Assembly: GCA_016933675.1 (NCBI GenBank)
Contig: JAFGAM010000115.1
Location: 1 to 59,170 of the forward strand
From: Candidatus Anaeroferrophillacea bacterium
Lineage (GTDB): Bacteria; Desulfobacterota; Anaeroferrophillalia; Anaeroferrophillales; Anaeroferrophillaceae
DNA: 59,170 nucleotides
Direction: 5' to 3'
A program made the position numbers and the translations under genes. Positions 16,672-24,871 of this stretch are shown one piece after another; positions within the stretch are counted from its first letter, which is position 1, and the number at the start of each line of letters is the position of its first letter. The notes under the pieces were generated by a model. That model saw only the letters and a program-made list of their open reading frames with translations. It did not search any database and was not told the origin of the DNA.

Positions 16672-18846
16672 TTATGCTGCCGGCCGGCCGCCGGCCAGTG
16701 CCCGGATGCGTTCCCGCAGGTTGTCGGCATCATGACGCAGTTGCCCGGCCGCGGTTGACAGGCGGTCGTGGCAGTCCCTGTCCGCCGCGAGGTCATCCTG
16801 ATTCCGGCGGCAGCGATCCAGCTGCTCGGCGGTCAGCTCCCGCGCCAGGGCCTCCAGTTGCTCTTGCCAGGCGGCGAAATAGGGCCGCAGAAAGGCGAAT
16901 TTGACCTGTTCCTGCAGGTCAAGCAATCGAGTTTTCAGTTCTTCCCGGGCCTCCCGGCGGATGCGGTCGGTGAGCATCTCCCGCCATGACTGCCGGCGGG
17001 TCGGGTGGCCGACTCTGGTGCCCAGGAGGCGGAAGCCGAGGGCCAGGCGGGAAACAGTGCCGAAGCGCTCGGCCGCCGGGGTGGTGAAGGAGAACTCCGG
17101 CAGCCTTTCGCCCCAACCCGGCAGCGGCGGCAGCGGCGGCCTGCCGTCGAGTTCCGGTTTTCCATCCGGGGTGCCGATGAGCGACAGCAGCGGGATGCAC
17201 TCGGCCGTGACCGCGGCGTGAATCTCCCGCTCCCAGGTTTGCCACTGGGTTACCAGCGCCGCGGCGGACAGCTCCCGCAGCGTCCCTGCGGTGGTCAGAT
17301 GGAAATGACGCCAGGCGGTGGACAGCGGCGCGAGGGGGTTCTTGCGGTTGAATCCGGGCAGGTCTTCCGGCAGGGCATGGGTATCGATGGCCGTCGTCAG
17401 CCGGGCGCGGATTCCGGCGGCGTCGGGGCGGCCGAACCAGGAGTTGATCGCGGCGGCATATTTCTTTTCAATCTGCGTCAGGATGCCGGCCAGCGCTTCC
17501 GGCAGGCGCGCGGCCGCGGCCTCGATGCGGCCGGCTTCCCGCGCGGCGGTGGTGGCCGAGGAGTCGAGATCCGGATTGCCGCCGGTGTGACCGTCGGCGA
17601 ACCGGTCGAGGATGTGCCGGGCACCGTTGAGGACGTGCTGCAGCCGATCAGCGGCGTGATCCAGGAAGATGCGGGCGGCATCGGTGGTGCCGATGCGTTG
17701 CAATTCGGCGAGAAAACGGTCCCATTCGCTTCGGGATCGGTCGGTGAGTTCCGGTATTGCCTCCCAGGCGGCCAGCTTGCGGGGATCGACCGTGTTGCCC
17801 GCGACCGCCGCGGCGGGGTCGCGGCGGCAGGCAAGATGGTAGAGGGCCGAAAAGGAGTAGAGCGGCCGGCGGCAGCCGACTTCCTCAAGTTCGCGCCGGC
17901 AGCGGTCGATCATCTCCTCCATGGCGGCACGTGTCGGGTGCTCAAGGAGGTCGACATTGAGGACGAATTGCAGCCGATCGGCGAGGCCGAGTTCCCGGAT
18001 ATGTTCCAGCAGGCGGTAGTCGGCCTGGCGCAGCCCCATGCGGCTGCTGATGACGAACAGCAGCACCGGACTCAGGGCCAGCTGGCGGACGACCATCGCC
18101 TGCTGGGTCGGGCTCGGGGTGTCCAGACCCTGGCAGTCCTGCAGGGTCAGGAGTTCGGGCAGGTCCGGAAGCGGGCAGAACACCTCGGCGCGGGCGAGAT
18201 AGGCGGAAATCGGCTCACTGGCGATGCAGGGCGGGAAGTCGTTGAAATCGTCGGTGGTGTATGAACGTTCCCGGGTGTCATCGGCGTAGATGGCGGCGAC
18301 GGTGTCATAGCCCTGGATCAGGTTCTGCAACAGCCGGTAGGGTTCGTGGAAGGTGCCCTGAGCGGTGAGGGCCGTCGGTGCGGCGGTGCGGAATTCCTGC
18401 AGCTGCGCGGCCACCGTGCGGCGGGCTTTGGCGTCGGTGAGCCGTGGCGGATTCTCGCCGCAGGTGTCGGGAAACAGCAGACCTGCGGCCTGCTGGAAGA
18501 CGAAGTCCACCTGTTCCAGGGGCTGCAGGGCGATCCGGGCGCCGAGTTCGGCGGCGGGGCGGACGGCGGTCATGAAGGTGGTGGTGATGCCGGCGGCCAT
18601 GGGCAGCAGCACCTGGCCGGCGATGGCGTTGACCAGGGTGCTCTTGCCCGATTTAACCGTGCCGACGACGGTCACCGGTACCCGGGCGTGGCCGGCCGGA
18701 TCCCGGAGGTGATGGATGGTTGTCAGCCAGCGGTCCGTTTGCCGGCGGGCGTCAGGGAGCGCCAGCGCCAGGCCGCGAAGAAAATCGGCGGTCGCGGCGG
18801 CGGTTTCCTGCAGCGAAACGGACGGCGGGGCGGCGTGGTCGTTCAT
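16672..18846 (-). CDS. Dynamin-like GTPase
   Basis: A 724-residue large GTPase. The G1 P-loop is GTVKSGKST (62-70), a switch I Thr run lies in GITTTFM (86-92), G3 is DCQG (237-240) and a G4-like NVDL lies at 297-300, matching bacterial dynamin-like proteins. After residue 330 the protein is helical and Arg/Leu/Glu-rich, as in the stalk of dynamins, with a coiled-coil-like C-terminus. No transmembrane paddle is obvious. Related proteins remodel or fuse membranes, but the role here is unknown. The ATG at 18846 is chosen because the G domain begins shortly after; the frame extends upstream without a start signal. The gene is monocistronic and has no second dynamin partner next to it. Confidence 0.78.
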   Translation of the reverse strand: MNDHAAPPSVSLQETAAATADFLRGLALALPDARRQTDRWLTTIHHLRDPAGHARVPVTVVGTVKSGKSTLVNAIAGQVLLPMAAGITTTFMTAVRPAAELGARIALQPLEQVDFVFQQAAGLLFPDTCGENPPRLTDAKARRTVAAQLQEFRTAAPTALTAQGTFHEPYRLLQNLIQGYDTVAAIYADDTRERSYTTDDFNDFPPCIASEPISAYLARAEVFCPLPDLPELLTLQDCQGLDTPSPTQQAMVVRQLALSPVLLFVISSRMGLRQADYRLLEHIRELGLADRLQFVLNVDLLEHPTRAAMEEMIDRCRRELEEVGCRRPLYSFSALYHLACRRDPAAAVAGNTVDPRKLAAWEAIPELTDRSRSEWDRFLAELQRIGTTDAARIFLDHAADRLQHVLNGARHILDRFADGHTGGNPDLDSSATTAAREAGRIEAAAARLPEALAGILTQIEKKYAAAINSWFGRPDAAGIRARLTTAIDTHALPEDLPGFNRKNPLAPLSTAWRHFHLTTAGTLRELSAAALVTQWQTWEREIHAAVTAECIPLLSLIGTPDGKPELDGRPPLPPLPGWGERLPEFSFTTPAAERFGTVSRLALGFRLLGTRVGHPTRRQSWREMLTDRIRREAREELKTRLLDLQEQVKFAFLRPYFAAWQEQLEALARELTAEQLDRCRRNQDDLAADRDCHDRLSTAAGQLRHDADNLRERIRALAGGRPAA

Positions 18847-19335
18847 GGGGCGGTCCTCGAAGTGTGCTGGTGTGTGTCCAGGGTTGATGAAGCGATGCGA
18901 ACTGCCAAAATACGCTGCCGGATGGGGCACCGTAACCGCTCCTGCTTCGCGGCGCGTCATCGGTCGGTGGTGGATGTCACCTGAACGCTGAACGACCCGG
19001 ATTGCAGGCCTTGAAGAAACGCGGGTGGTTACGAAGTCATCGGTAATGTCGCCGGGTGCGGGCCTGAAGCGTCTGCCCGCCTGCGATCCGGCGTTGCCGG
19101 ATGCGGACCGGCAATGCACCGTCAGGTTAGTGCAAATCGAAGCGGTTGTAAAGCCGTCATTTGCCGCCGGTCGCCGCCGGCGGTTTTTTCCGTGGACGAA
19201 TCCGGCCCGTTGTGCTAGTCCTTCCGGGTTGGGAGATTGATCGCGTCTCATTGTTGTCCGGAAGGAATATCCGGCAACCGGAAGCAAAACATTCTGACTC
19301 CTGACTCCTTAATATATTGATATTATGCAGTTAAA
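18847..19335. other. Intergenic region between dynamin-like gene and dnaE
   Basis: 489 bases that include a repeat element (18921-19043) and a short CTGACTC tandem (19294-19307). No gene with a start signal is visible. The AT-rich stretch 19310-19330 directly before dnaE probably holds its promoter, but no clear -35/-10 pair can be assigned. Confidence 0.45.
18921..19043. repeat. Putative dispersed element with inverted ends (copy 1)
   Basis: The left end GATGGGGCACCGTAACCGCT and right end GGGTGGTTACGAAGTCATCGG share an inverted GTAACC core and resemble the ends of the element at 44668-44823 (GGAACCGTAACCACCGCC, GGGCGGTTACGAAGCC). Internally both contain TTCGCGGCGCG. It carries no open frame of its own. 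Confidence 0.45.
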
Positions 19336-22300
19336 ATGAAGCATGCCCCTTTTGTCCATCTCCATCTGCACACCACCTACAGCCTTCTCGACGGTGCCAT
19401 CCGCCTCGACCGGCTGATGGCCCGGGCGGCCGAGTTCCGCATGGCGGCGGTGGCGATCACCGACCATGGCAACATGTACGGCGCGGTGGACTTCTACATT
19501 CAGGCCGAGAAACACGGCATCAAGCCGATCATCGGCTGCGAAATGTATGTTGCCCCCGGAAGCCGCCATGACAAGAACCGGAACGCCGACGGCGATCAGG
19601 ATTCCCCCTGCCACCTGGTGTTGCTGGCGAAAAACCAGCAGGGTTACGAGAACCTCTGCCGACTGGTGACCGCGGCCCATCTTGAAGGCTTTTACTATCG
19701 GCCGCGCATCGACAAGGAGCTACTGGAGCGCCATCATCAGGGCCTTATCGCCCTGAGTGCCTGTCTCCAGGGGGTGGTAGCCGCGCCCCTGAAACGGGGT
19801 GACGAAGAGCGGGCGCGGCGGGAGCTGGAATTCTACCGCGACCTCTTCGACAACCGGCGTTTCTTTCTCGAGCTTCAGGACAACGGCATTGCCGAGCAGT
19901 ATGCCGTCAACCGGCAGCTCATCGATCTTGCCCGCACCTACGACGTTCCTCTGGTGGCCACCAACGACTGCCACTACCTGATGGCCGACGACGCCCTGGC
20001 CCACGAGGTTCTGCTCTGCATCCAGACCGGCAAGAACATGGACGATCCGGGCCGCATGCGTTACGGTACCGACAAACTCTATTTCAAGTCGCCGGAAGAG
20101 ATGCTCGCCGGTTTCGGCGCGGAGGTGCCTGAGGCGATCGAGAACACCGTTGAGATCGCCGAACGCTGCAATTTCAAGTTCACCTTTGGGTCCTACCATC
20201 CGCCTCATTTCGTGCCCCCGAACCACCGGAGTCTCGAGGACCATCTCCGCGAGCAGAGTGAAGCCGGCCTTAAGGGGCGGCTTCCGCGCCTGTGCCGCTT
20301 TCACGGGGAGCGCTTCACCGCCGAGTTGGAAGACACCTACCGTGAACGGCTGGCGGGCGAGCTGACGATCATTAACCAGATGGGTTTTGCCGGTTATTTC
20401 CTCATTGTCGCCGATTTCGTCAATTACGCCCGTGAGCGGGGTATTCCGGTAGGCCCTGGCCGTGGTTCCGCGGCCGGATCCCTGGTTGCCTACGCGCTGG
20501 GGATTACCGACATCGATCCGCTGCCCTACGGCCTGCTTTTCGAGCGCTTCCTCAACCCCGAACGCATCTCCATGCCCGATATCGACATGGATTTCTGTAT
20601 CCGCGGCCGGGAGGAGGTGATCCGCTATGTCACCGGGAAGTACGGCGCTGACCGGGTGGCGCAGATCATCACCTTCGGCAAGATGCAGGCCAAGGCGGTG
20701 ATTCGCGATGTCGGCCGCGGGCTGCACATGGCCTACGCCGATGTCGACCGCATCGCCAAGCTGGTGCCGTCGGTGCTCAATATTACCCTCGAGCAGGCGA
20801 TGAAGATGGAAAAGCGGCTGGCGGACCTGGAGAATGGCAGTCCCCAGGAACGGCAACTGCTGAAGATCTCCCGGGCACTGGAGGGCCTCAACCGTCATTC
20901 CTCGATCCATGCTGCCGGGGTGGTGGTCGCCAACCATCCGCTGGTGAAGTACCTGCCCCTGGCCGAGGGCCAGAACGGCGAGGTGGTGACCCAGTACGAC
21001 ATGACCTTCGTCGAGAAGCTCGGTCTGATCAAATTCGACTTTCTCGGGCTCAAGACCCTGACGGTGATCGACAACGCCGTCAACCTGATCAATCGTGACC
21101 GCGAACCCGACGACCGCCTCGACATCAACTCCCTTCCCCTAGACGATCCGGCGACCTATGAACTGTTGGTTGCCGGTACCACCACCGGGGTGTTCCAGCT
21201 TGAAAGCTCGGGCATGCAGGGACTCATGCGTCGTCTCCAGCCGGGCTGCTTCGAGGACATCATCGCCCTCGTCGCCCTCTACCGCCCGGGGCCGTTGAAC
21301 AGCGGCATGATCGACGACTTCATCGACCGTAAGCACGGCCGCCAGGAGATTGCCTACCCCCTGCCGCAACTGGAGCCGATCCTCAAGGATACCTACGGGG
21401 TCATCGTTTACCAGGAGCAGGTGATGCAGATCGCCCGGGCGCTGGCCGGCTACACCCTGGGCGAGGCCGATATCCTGCGCCGGGCGATGGGCAAGAAGAA
21501 GGCCGAGGAGATGGCCCGGCAGCGTGAGCGCTTCATGACCGGGGCGAAGGAAAACCGCATCGACGAGCAGAAGGCCGGCGAAATCTTCGATCTGATGGCG
21601 AAGTTCGCCGAGTACGGCTTCAACAAGTCCCATTCCGCCGCCTACGCCTACGTCGCCTACCAGACCGCATATCTGAAGGCCCATTTTCCGGTGTCGTTCA
21701 TGGCCGCCCTGTTGATGGAGGACATGAACAACTCCGACAAGGTGATAAAAAATATCGCCGAGTGCCGCGAGATGAACATCTCCGTGCTGCCTCCCGACGT
21801 CAACGAGAGCAGCACCGCCTTCACCGTGGTGGAGGATCATATCCGCTTCGGCCTGGCGGCGATCAAGAATGTCGGTGGGAAGGCCGCCGAGGAGATCATC
21901 CGCGAGCGTGATGAGAACGGCCCCTTCACTTCGATCTTCGATTTCTGCCGCCGGGTGGATCTGCAGAAGGTCAACAAGCGGGTCATCGAGAGCCTGATTC
22001 GGGCCGGTGCCTTTGATTCCACCGGGGTTGGCCGCGCTTGCATGGCGGCGGTGGTGAACGACGCGGTGGAGGCCGGTCAGCGGGCGAGCCGCGACCGGCA
22101 GAGCGGCCAGTTGTCGCTGTTCGAGATGATGGGCGCCGATGACGGGAACGCGGCGGATGACGACGAACAGTATACCTACCCGGATCTCGACGAGTGGGAC
22201 GAGGACGTGCGGTTGCGGCACGAGTATGAGGCGCTCGGGTTCTACATTACCGGCCATCCGCTGACGCAGTGGCGCGCCCGGCTCGAGCGCTGCCGCGTGG

Positions 22301-22848
22301 TGCCCCTGGATCGGCTTGCCGCCTGGCAGGACCAGTCCCGGGTGACCATCGGCGGCCTGGTTACCGCGGTGAAGGAGAAACGCACTTCCCGGGGGCAGCT
22401 CATGGCCTTCGTCACCATTGAGGATGTCGCCGGCCGGGTGGAGGTTACCTTGTTTCCCGAGGCCTACCAGGCGGCGATGCCTTTCTGTGATTCCGTCCGG
22501 CCGCTGATCATCGAGGGCCGCCTCGAGGTGGATGAGGACGGCACGCGCGCCAAGGTGGTCGCCGAAAAGGCCATGGGACTGGACGAGGCGCTGAAGAAGC
22601 GCATCGGCGCGGTACTCTTTTCTCTTAACCGCGACCGGGTGACGGTGGACCTTCTGCGGCGGCTGCACATCATCCTCAACCGTCACCGCGGTGATTGTCC
22701 CGCCGAGGTGAAGCTGCGGCTCGATGCCTGCGAGGCGCGGCTCAAGCTCCCGGAGACCCTGACCCTGGAACCATCCGGCGAACTGATGCGGGAGGTCGAC
22801 ACCCTGTTCGAGTGCAGCGTGGTGGATTTTGTCGAGATGCAGGGTTGA
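19336..22848 (+). CDS. dnaE: DNA polymerase III alpha subunit
   Basis: 1170 residues of the replicative polymerase. An N-terminal PHP domain opens with FVHLHLHTTYSLLDGA and continues with ITDHGNMYG. The polymerase core shows GPGRGSAAGSLVAYALGI and PDIDMDFC carrying catalytic Asp residues, followed by the fingers block YQEQVMQIA and the helix-hairpin-helix region around NKSHSAAYAYVAYQTAYLK. The C-terminal half has an OB-fold (VTIGGLVTAVKEKRTSRG). The length equals the family's. The ATG at 19336 follows an AT-rich stretch and has no strong ribosome-binding site, but it begins right at the family's N-terminus. Confidence 0.98.
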   Translation: MKHAPFVHLHLHTTYSLLDGAIRLDRLMARAAEFRMAAVAITDHGNMYGAVDFYIQAEKHGIKPIIGCEMYVAPGSRHDKNRNADGDQDSPCHLVLLAKNQQGYENLCRLVTAAHLEGFYYRPRIDKELLERHHQGLIALSACLQGVVAAPLKRGDEERARRELEFYRDLFDNRRFFLELQDNGIAEQYAVNRQLIDLARTYDVPLVATNDCHYLMADDALAHEVLLCIQTGKNMDDPGRMRYGTDKLYFKSPEEMLAGFGAEVPEAIENTVEIAERCNFKFTFGSYHPPHFVPPNHRSLEDHLREQSEAGLKGRLPRLCRFHGERFTAELEDTYRERLAGELTIINQMGFAGYFLIVADFVNYARERGIPVGPGRGSAAGSLVAYALGITDIDPLPYGLLFERFLNPERISMPDIDMDFCIRGREEVIRYVTGKYGADRVAQIITFGKMQAKAVIRDVGRGLHMAYADVDRIAKLVPSVLNITLEQAMKMEKRLADLENGSPQERQLLKISRALEGLNRHSSIHAAGVVVANHPLVKYLPLAEGQNGEVVTQYDMTFVEKLGLIKFDFLGLKTLTVIDNAVNLINRDREPDDRLDINSLPLDDPATYELLVAGTTTGVFQLESSGMQGLMRRLQPGCFEDIIALVALYRPGPLNSGMIDDFIDRKHGRQEIAYPLPQLEPILKDTYGVIVYQEQVMQIARALAGYTLGEADILRRAMGKKKAEEMARQRERFMTGAKENRIDEQKAGEIFDLMAKFAEYGFNKSHSAAYAYVAYQTAYLKAHFPVSFMAALLMEDMNNSDKVIKNIAECREMNISVLPPDVNESSTAFTVVEDHIRFGLAAIKNVGGKAAEEIIRERDENGPFTSIFDFCRRVDLQKVNKRVIESLIRAGAFDSTGVGRACMAAVVNDAVEAGQRASRDRQSGQLSLFEMMGADDGNAADDDEQYTYPDLDEWDEDVRLRHEYEALGFYITGHPLTQWRARLERCRVVPLDRLAAWQDQSRVTIGGLVTAVKEKRTSRGQLMAFVTIEDVAGRVEVTLFPEAYQAAMPFCDSVRPLIIEGRLEVDEDGTRAKVVAEKAMGLDEALKKRIGAVLFSLNRDRVTVDLLRRLHIILNRHRGDCPAEVKLRLDACEARLKLPETLTLEPSGELMREVDTLFECSVVDFVEMQG

Positions 22849-23314
22849 CGGTTTCGAAGCCGATCCATCCTCTTCACGGCGCCGTCGGTTGACTCATTGA
22901 ATTTACCTCCATGTACGCCTTGTTACTAAACTTTTCCGTGCCTCGAAGACGGAGCTGGGACGGTGCCCTCCCCTGGTGACGCTTTTTGGCAGTCGTTACG
23001 GTTCCATCAGGTTTGATGGAACCGTAACGACTGCCGATACACGGCAAATCCGGATGGCACGGCAATCGCTTCCGATGCCGTTCCCCTTTCCGCGATGGAT
23101 TCATACCCGTGCCATTATCATTTACCTCATCCCGCGAGGACATTGCCGCCCACGACCTTATCGTTGCCACCTGCAAACTTCTCGTGGATTCTGATGATGA
23201 AGATTTTTCACCGCCTCGATATGACGTTATCGTTTTTTATGAAAATTTCGGGAAAAGAGGGTTGTGCGGTCGCATCAGCCTTTATTACTCTGTTATCCCC
23301 GGGAGGATTGAACC
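22849..23314. other. Intergenic region between dnaE and the V4R gene
   Basis: 466 bases. It contains a perfect 22-bp inverted repeat (22988-23035) and the left copy of an inverted flank (23014-23068). GGGAGG at 23301-23306 is the ribosome-binding site of the V4R gene. GC content drops along the way into that gene. No other gene is supported. Confidence 0.45.
22988..23035. repeat. Perfect 22-bp inverted repeat hairpin
   Basis: The arms at 22988-23009 and 23014-23035 are perfect reverse complements of 22 bases with a 4-base loop. The right arm, reading TGATGGAACCGTAACGACTG then CC, matches at 16 of 18 positions the left end of the element at 44668-44685. It is too long and lacks a T-run for an ordinary terminator. 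Confidence 0.9.
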
Positions 23315-23851
23315 ATGTTTAAAGAAGAGCGAGATGAAAATAAATTTGTCTGGAGTGATTTGGGTGATCTTGAAAGAGGGAGACCGAACCTTGGTTTAAC
23401 CGTTCCGGTTTTGGCTTACCGTTTACTCCAATATACATTTCGAGATGTGATGATCTTCGAGTTGGGTGTGAAAAAAGCAAATGATATTGTCATCAAGGCA
23501 GGCAGACTTGCAGGGGTGAAGTTCGGTGAGAATATGCTTGATTGTGACCTTGATTTTAATGAGTTTGTATCCCAGTTACAGACTGTACTCAAGGAGCAAT
23601 CCATTGGAATTCTGAGGATTGAGAAAGCCGATCTCGAAAATATGAGCTTTACGCTGACAGTTGCCGAAGATCTCGATTGTTCTGGTTTGCCACCCACTGA
23701 TGAAGTGGTCTGCCAATATGATGAGGGATTTATTGCCGGTATTATGGAGGCTTATACAGGAAAAGTTTTTCAGGTGAAAGAGATTGACTGCTGGGCGAGT
23801 GGCGGCAGGCTTTGTCGTTTTGATGTTCGGCCCAGGGAAGATTCGGAATGA
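23315..23851 (+). CDS. V4R (4-vinyl reductase) domain protein
   Basis: A 178-residue cytosolic protein with a C-terminal V4R domain. Its signature CQYDEGFIAGIMEAYTGK and the motif GRLCRFDV are seen at about 132-171, with the paired cysteines of the family. The V4R domain is a small-molecule-binding fold found in 4-vinyl reductases and in sensory proteins. With no enzyme domain attached, a sensor or scaffold is likelier than an enzyme, but this is inference. A clear GGGAGG sits 8 bases before the ATG. The coding sequence is far richer in A and T than its neighbours, suggesting recent acquisition. Its stop overlaps the next gene by four bases (ATGA). Confidence 0.8.
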   Translation: MFKEERDENKFVWSDLGDLERGRPNLGLTVPVLAYRLLQYTFRDVMIFELGVKKANDIVIKAGRLAGVKFGENMLDCDLDFNEFVSQLQTVLKEQSIGILRIEKADLENMSFTLTVAEDLDCSGLPPTDEVVCQYDEGFIAGIMEAYTGKVFQVKEIDCWASGGRLCRFDVRPREDSE

Positions 23852-24450
23852 TAGATAAATTTACAGAAACTCTCAGCATCCTCTTGCAAGGAAATATTCC
23901 TGAAGAAATTGATCTTGGCAGGATTGATGATGAAGGTGAGCGGAAACTTGCAAACATATTGAATAAACTTATTGAATTCATGCGGGAGGTTCATGATTTC
24001 ATCATCCCATTATCAAACGGAGAATTAGCCGATATAAAGGTTTCGCCAAAAAACTTTTTCGGATCGCCGTTCAAGGAATTGCATTCGCGTTTGCTTCATC
24101 TCACGTGGCAGGCGAAACAGGTTGCTACCGGCGATTTTAGTCAGCGAGTCGATTTTATGGGGGATTTTTCTGAAGCATTCAATTCGATGATTGTATCGCT
24201 TGATGAACACGAGAAGATGCTTAAGAATAAAATCACTGAACTTGAGCAAGCTATTTTACGTATCAAAAAACTGGAAGGTATTTTGCCAATATGTTCTCAC
24301 TGCAAGAAAATCAGACTTGAGGGTGCAGATTATAAAAAACAAGAAGGTTGGGTGAAAATAGAATGTTATTTGAGCGAAAAGACAGACGCCCGGTTTTCAC
24401 ATTCAGTTTGTCCCGAATGTATGAAAAAGTTATATCCGGAGATCACCTGA
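23848..24450 (+). CDS. HAMP-like signalling protein with C-terminal Cys-rich motif
   Basis: 200 residues, with no membrane segment. About residues 75-120 contain HLTWQAKQVATGDFSQRVDF and a second short part that resemble a HAMP-like dimerisation region, followed by a coiled coil (about 128-150). The last 50 residues hold ICSHCKKIR and SVCPECMKKLYPE, a domain often placed at the end of PAS and receiver signalling proteins. There is no kinase or output enzyme, so it probably works with the V4R protein, with which it overlaps by four bases. Like that gene it is AT-rich compared with the chromosome here. The precise function is unknown. Confidence 0.72.
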   Translation: MIDKFTETLSILLQGNIPEEIDLGRIDDEGERKLANILNKLIEFMREVHDFIIPLSNGELADIKVSPKNFFGSPFKELHSRLLHLTWQAKQVATGDFSQRVDFMGDFSEAFNSMIVSLDEHEKMLKNKITELEQAILRIKKLEGILPICSHCKKIRLEGADYKKQEGWVKIECYLSEKTDARFSHSVCPECMKKLYPEIT

Positions 24451-24693
24451 ATGGTTGACAAAACAGACAAACTATGGTGCGGATTCCGCAAGACAAAAGC
24501 GGCACCCGAACACGATGGCCTGCAGTGCCAATCTGCTCCCTCATGTGTGCGAATACTTTCTCGGTGAATTCGCGCTGGCCGAAGCTTATACGAGCGGTCG
24601 GTTTTACACGCTGTTCAGCGTAGTCGAATTGCCGGCGGAAATGTTGGAGCCCTGCAAGGGCCGGCTGCAGAATCCCTGCCGCGAATCTGGAGA

Positions 24694-24711
24694 GGCGACC
24701 GGCCGGTCGCC
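24694..24711. repeat. GGCGACCGGCCGGTCGCC palindrome
   Basis: A perfect 18-bp palindrome between the V4R cassette and pckA. The same core recurs after pckA (26612-26631) and, less perfectly, near apt (6756-6787). Such GGCGACC/GGTCGCC units are known as dispersed intergenic repeats in several phyla. Confidence 0.85.
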
Positions 24712-24713
24712 CG

Positions 24714-24767
24714 TATTACCGTGCCATCCCACGTTGATGTATTTTGGCGGGGGTTGCGGTTCCATCA
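24714..24767. repeat. Right inverted flank of the V4R cassette
   Basis: Read on the plus strand, this stretch aligns imperfectly with the reverse complement of 23014-23068: both contain CCGTGCCATCC, then a T-rich stretch, GGC, and a GTTRCGGTTCCATCA end. The pair encloses the two AT-rich genes in inverted orientation. Confidence 0.55.
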
Positions 24768-24871
24768 CCCTTGACGGCGGACGAAAAAGATCGTAAGAGG
24801 AGCGGACTTTCATTATTTCCCGGGCCCCCGCCCGGACGTGAAGGCGGGGATGCCTTCGAAAGGAGCAGGAG

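Larger units (their letters stand above)
24451..24871. other. Intergenic region between the V4R cassette and pckA
   Basis: 421 bases. It contains the palindrome 24694-24711 and the right inverted flank 24714-24767. The open frame from 24455 has no ribosome-binding site and runs through the repeats, so I do not call it a gene. AAAGGAGCAGGAG directly before 24872 serves pckA. Confidence 0.5.

Noticed and set aside
21139-22686. Minus-strand open frame of 515 codons opposite dnaE
   Set aside because: Antisense to the polymerase and lacks any family signature.
24455-24796. Plus-strand frame of 113 codons before pckA
   Set aside because: No ribosome-binding site, and it runs through the palindrome and inverted flank; its likeness to a frame at 22874-23176 reflects the repeated DNA, not a protein family.
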